Of a DNA stretch of 34,993 nucleotides, positions 34,198 through 34,993 are shown piece by piece. Each line of letters starts with the position of its first letter. The first letter of the stretch is position 1. Under the pieces are notes generated by a model, which saw only the letters and a list, made by a program, of their open reading frames with translations, was not told where the DNA came from and searched no databases. The stretch covers positions 1 through 34,993 of the forward strand of contig JAADFR010000020.1 in NCBI GenBank assembly GCA_013152755.1, read 5' to 3'. Made by a program: the position numbers and the translations under genes. The DNA is from Alphaproteobacteria bacterium. Lineage in GTDB: Bacteria > Pseudomonadota > Alphaproteobacteria > Sphingomonadales > Emcibacteraceae.

Positions 34198-34497
34198 ATG
34201 GGCGGTTATGCATATGATTTGATCTGGCTGGTGAATACCCTTTTCGGAATTGTCCGTTTCGGGTTGCTGGCTTATATTATACTGGGGCTTTTGGTATCCT
34301 TTGCGGTGGTCAATAGCCATAATCAAATTATCAGCATGGTCATGGGGACGCTGTATAGAGTTTTTGAACCTATGCTGCGCCCGATCCGTAATTTCCTGCC
34401 CAGCATGGGGGGCATGGATATTTCCCCCATATTCCTGTTTATCGCCCTTGAATTTACCAGAATGATTCTGGTGCGTATCCTATATAATCTCGCGTAA
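34198..34497 (+). CDS. YggT family membrane protein
   Basis: This 99-residue protein has two hydrophobic segments separated by the family hallmark FEPMLRPIRNFLPSMGGMDISPIFLF (in pieces: EPMLRPIR, GGMDISPI). YggT/YlmG proteins are small inner membrane proteins linked to cell division or membrane homeostasis in some lineages; the exact role is unclear. An AGGAGA site precedes the ATG. It is followed after 6 bp by a DUF167 gene and then folD, a gene order common in proteobacteria. Confidence 0.9.
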   Translation: MGGYAYDLIWLVNTLFGIVRFGLLAYIILGLLVSFAVVNSHNQIISMVMGTLYRVFEPMLRPIRNFLPSMGGMDISPIFLFIALEFTRMILVRILYNLA

Positions 34498-34503
34498 CGA
34501 AGA

Positions 34504-34821
34504 ATGCCCATCACGCCCCATCCCAAAGGTATGCGGCTGGCGGTGCGTCTGACCCCAAAGGCCTCAAAGAACCGCTTTGGCCCGGTGGAAAAAACGGCGG
34601 ATGGTGCGGCGCACTTAAAGGTCTATGTGACCGTTGTGCCGGAGGGCGGCAAAGCCAACAAGAGCCTGATCAAAATGCTGGCCAAATCCCTAAAAATACC
34701 GGCGGGAGATATTTCTGTTGCATCGGGGGCGACAAATCGTAATAAACAATTATTGATAGAGGGCGACAGCGGGATGCTGGCCGCGAAACTTGAACAATGG
34801 ATAAAGGATATAACCCCGTGA
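34504..34821 (+). CDS. DUF167 (YggU) family protein
   Basis: This 105-residue protein carries the DUF167 signature: [36 protein letters not shown] and [14 protein letters not shown]. The fold is known from structural work on the family, but no function is established. Its GTGA end overlaps the folD start by four bases, so yggT, DUF167 and folD are probably one operon. Confidence 0.9.
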   Translation: MPITPHPKGMRLAVRLTPKASKNRFGPVEKTADGAAHLKVYVTVVPEGGKANKSLIKMLAKSLKIPAGDISVASGATNRNKQLLIEGDSGMLAAKLEQWIKDITP

Positions 34822-34993
34822 GCGCAGATGTGATTGATGGCAAGGCCTTTGCCGCCGCTTTGAAAAAGGATGTGGCCCGTCAGGTAGCGATCCTGAAAGA
34901 ACAGCATGACCTGACCCCCGGTTTGGCCGTGGTATTGGTGGGCGATGATCCGGCCAGTCAGGTTTATGTGCGCAACAAGAATAAATCCACCAA
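34818..34993 (+). CDS. folD: Bifunctional methylene-THF dehydrogenase/cyclohydrolase FolD, N-terminal part (3' truncated)
   Basis: The frame opens at GTG 34818 and runs off the right edge after 58 codons. The residues [31 protein letters not shown] and RNKNKS are the classic FolD N-terminus, including the tetrahydrofolate-site SxxYVxxK region (S..VYVRNK). FolD interconverts methylene-, methenyl- and formyl-tetrahydrofolate. The GTG start overlaps the DUF167 stop by four bases. The rest, including the NADP domain, is outside the window. Confidence 0.93.
   Translation, partial: MSADVIDGKAFAAALKKDVARQVAILKEQHDLTPGLAVVLVGDDPASQVYVRNKNKST

Overview
The window reads as chromosomal DNA of a Gram-negative alphaproteobacterium. 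Supporting evidence is a full System I cytochrome c maturation set (ccm), NhaA, an AcnA-type aconitase next to a DUF1223 gene, yciB directly after ftsY, a yggT-DUF167-folD run, a sphingomonad-style TonB receptor and a flagellin-like beta-propeller protein of the kind I recall from Caulobacter (FlaEY). The ftsY/yciB/ccm/acnA/DUF1223 neighbourhood is typical of alphaproteobacteria. A marine Emcibacterales/Kordiimonadales-like lineage would fit, but that is only a guess. No rRNA, tRNA, CRISPR, prophage or insertion sequence was seen.

Layout. 1-716 (+): the end of ftsY and then yciB, overlapping by one base. 706-1074 (-): a small Gln-rich protein of unknown function. 1192-6711 (-): a tightly coupled operon transcribed ccmC-D-E-F-G-H-I, including a 55-residue ccmD. 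A perfect FNR/FixK-type palindrome lies 71 bp upstream of ccmC. 6824-9465 (-): a three-gene periplasmic cassette made of a diheme cytochrome c peroxidase, a Tat-exported metallophosphoesterase and a monoheme cytochrome c. 9662-9964 (+): a small membrane protein. 9945-11293 (-): ccmA-ccmB. The ccm locus is therefore split by the redox cassette. 11336-13199 (-): a small membrane protein and a cytoplasmic chemoreceptor/PilZ fusion. 13493-17477 (+): nhaA and acnA. 17487-18368 (-): a polytopic membrane protein. 18473-19237 (+): a DUF1223 protein.

19241-21900 (-): htpG and a beta-etherase-like GST, followed by a 324-bp gap with two inverted-repeat structures. 22225-24805 (-): nadB and an ABC ATPase with no permease beside it. 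24859-27642 (+): polA, then a second copy of the dispersed repeat and a bidirectional terminator. 27816-30374 (-): a TonB-dependent receptor. 30614-33926 (-): a FliL-like secreted protein and a 931-residue flagellin-like/SBBP-propeller protein. 34198-34993 (+): yggT, DUF167 and the start of folD.

How the parts fit. CcmA/B/C/D/E load and deliver heme, CcmF/H/I ligate it, and CcmG supplies reductant. Two c-type cytochromes that need this machinery are encoded inside the same locus, and the FNR-type box suggests oxygen control of the ccmC-I half. Motility and signalling are represented by the MCP-PilZ fusion and the FlaEY-like/FliL-like pair. The least understood parts are the peroxidase-phosphoesterase-cytochrome cassette, the flagellin-propeller hybrid with its FliL-like partner, and the soluble MCP-PilZ protein.
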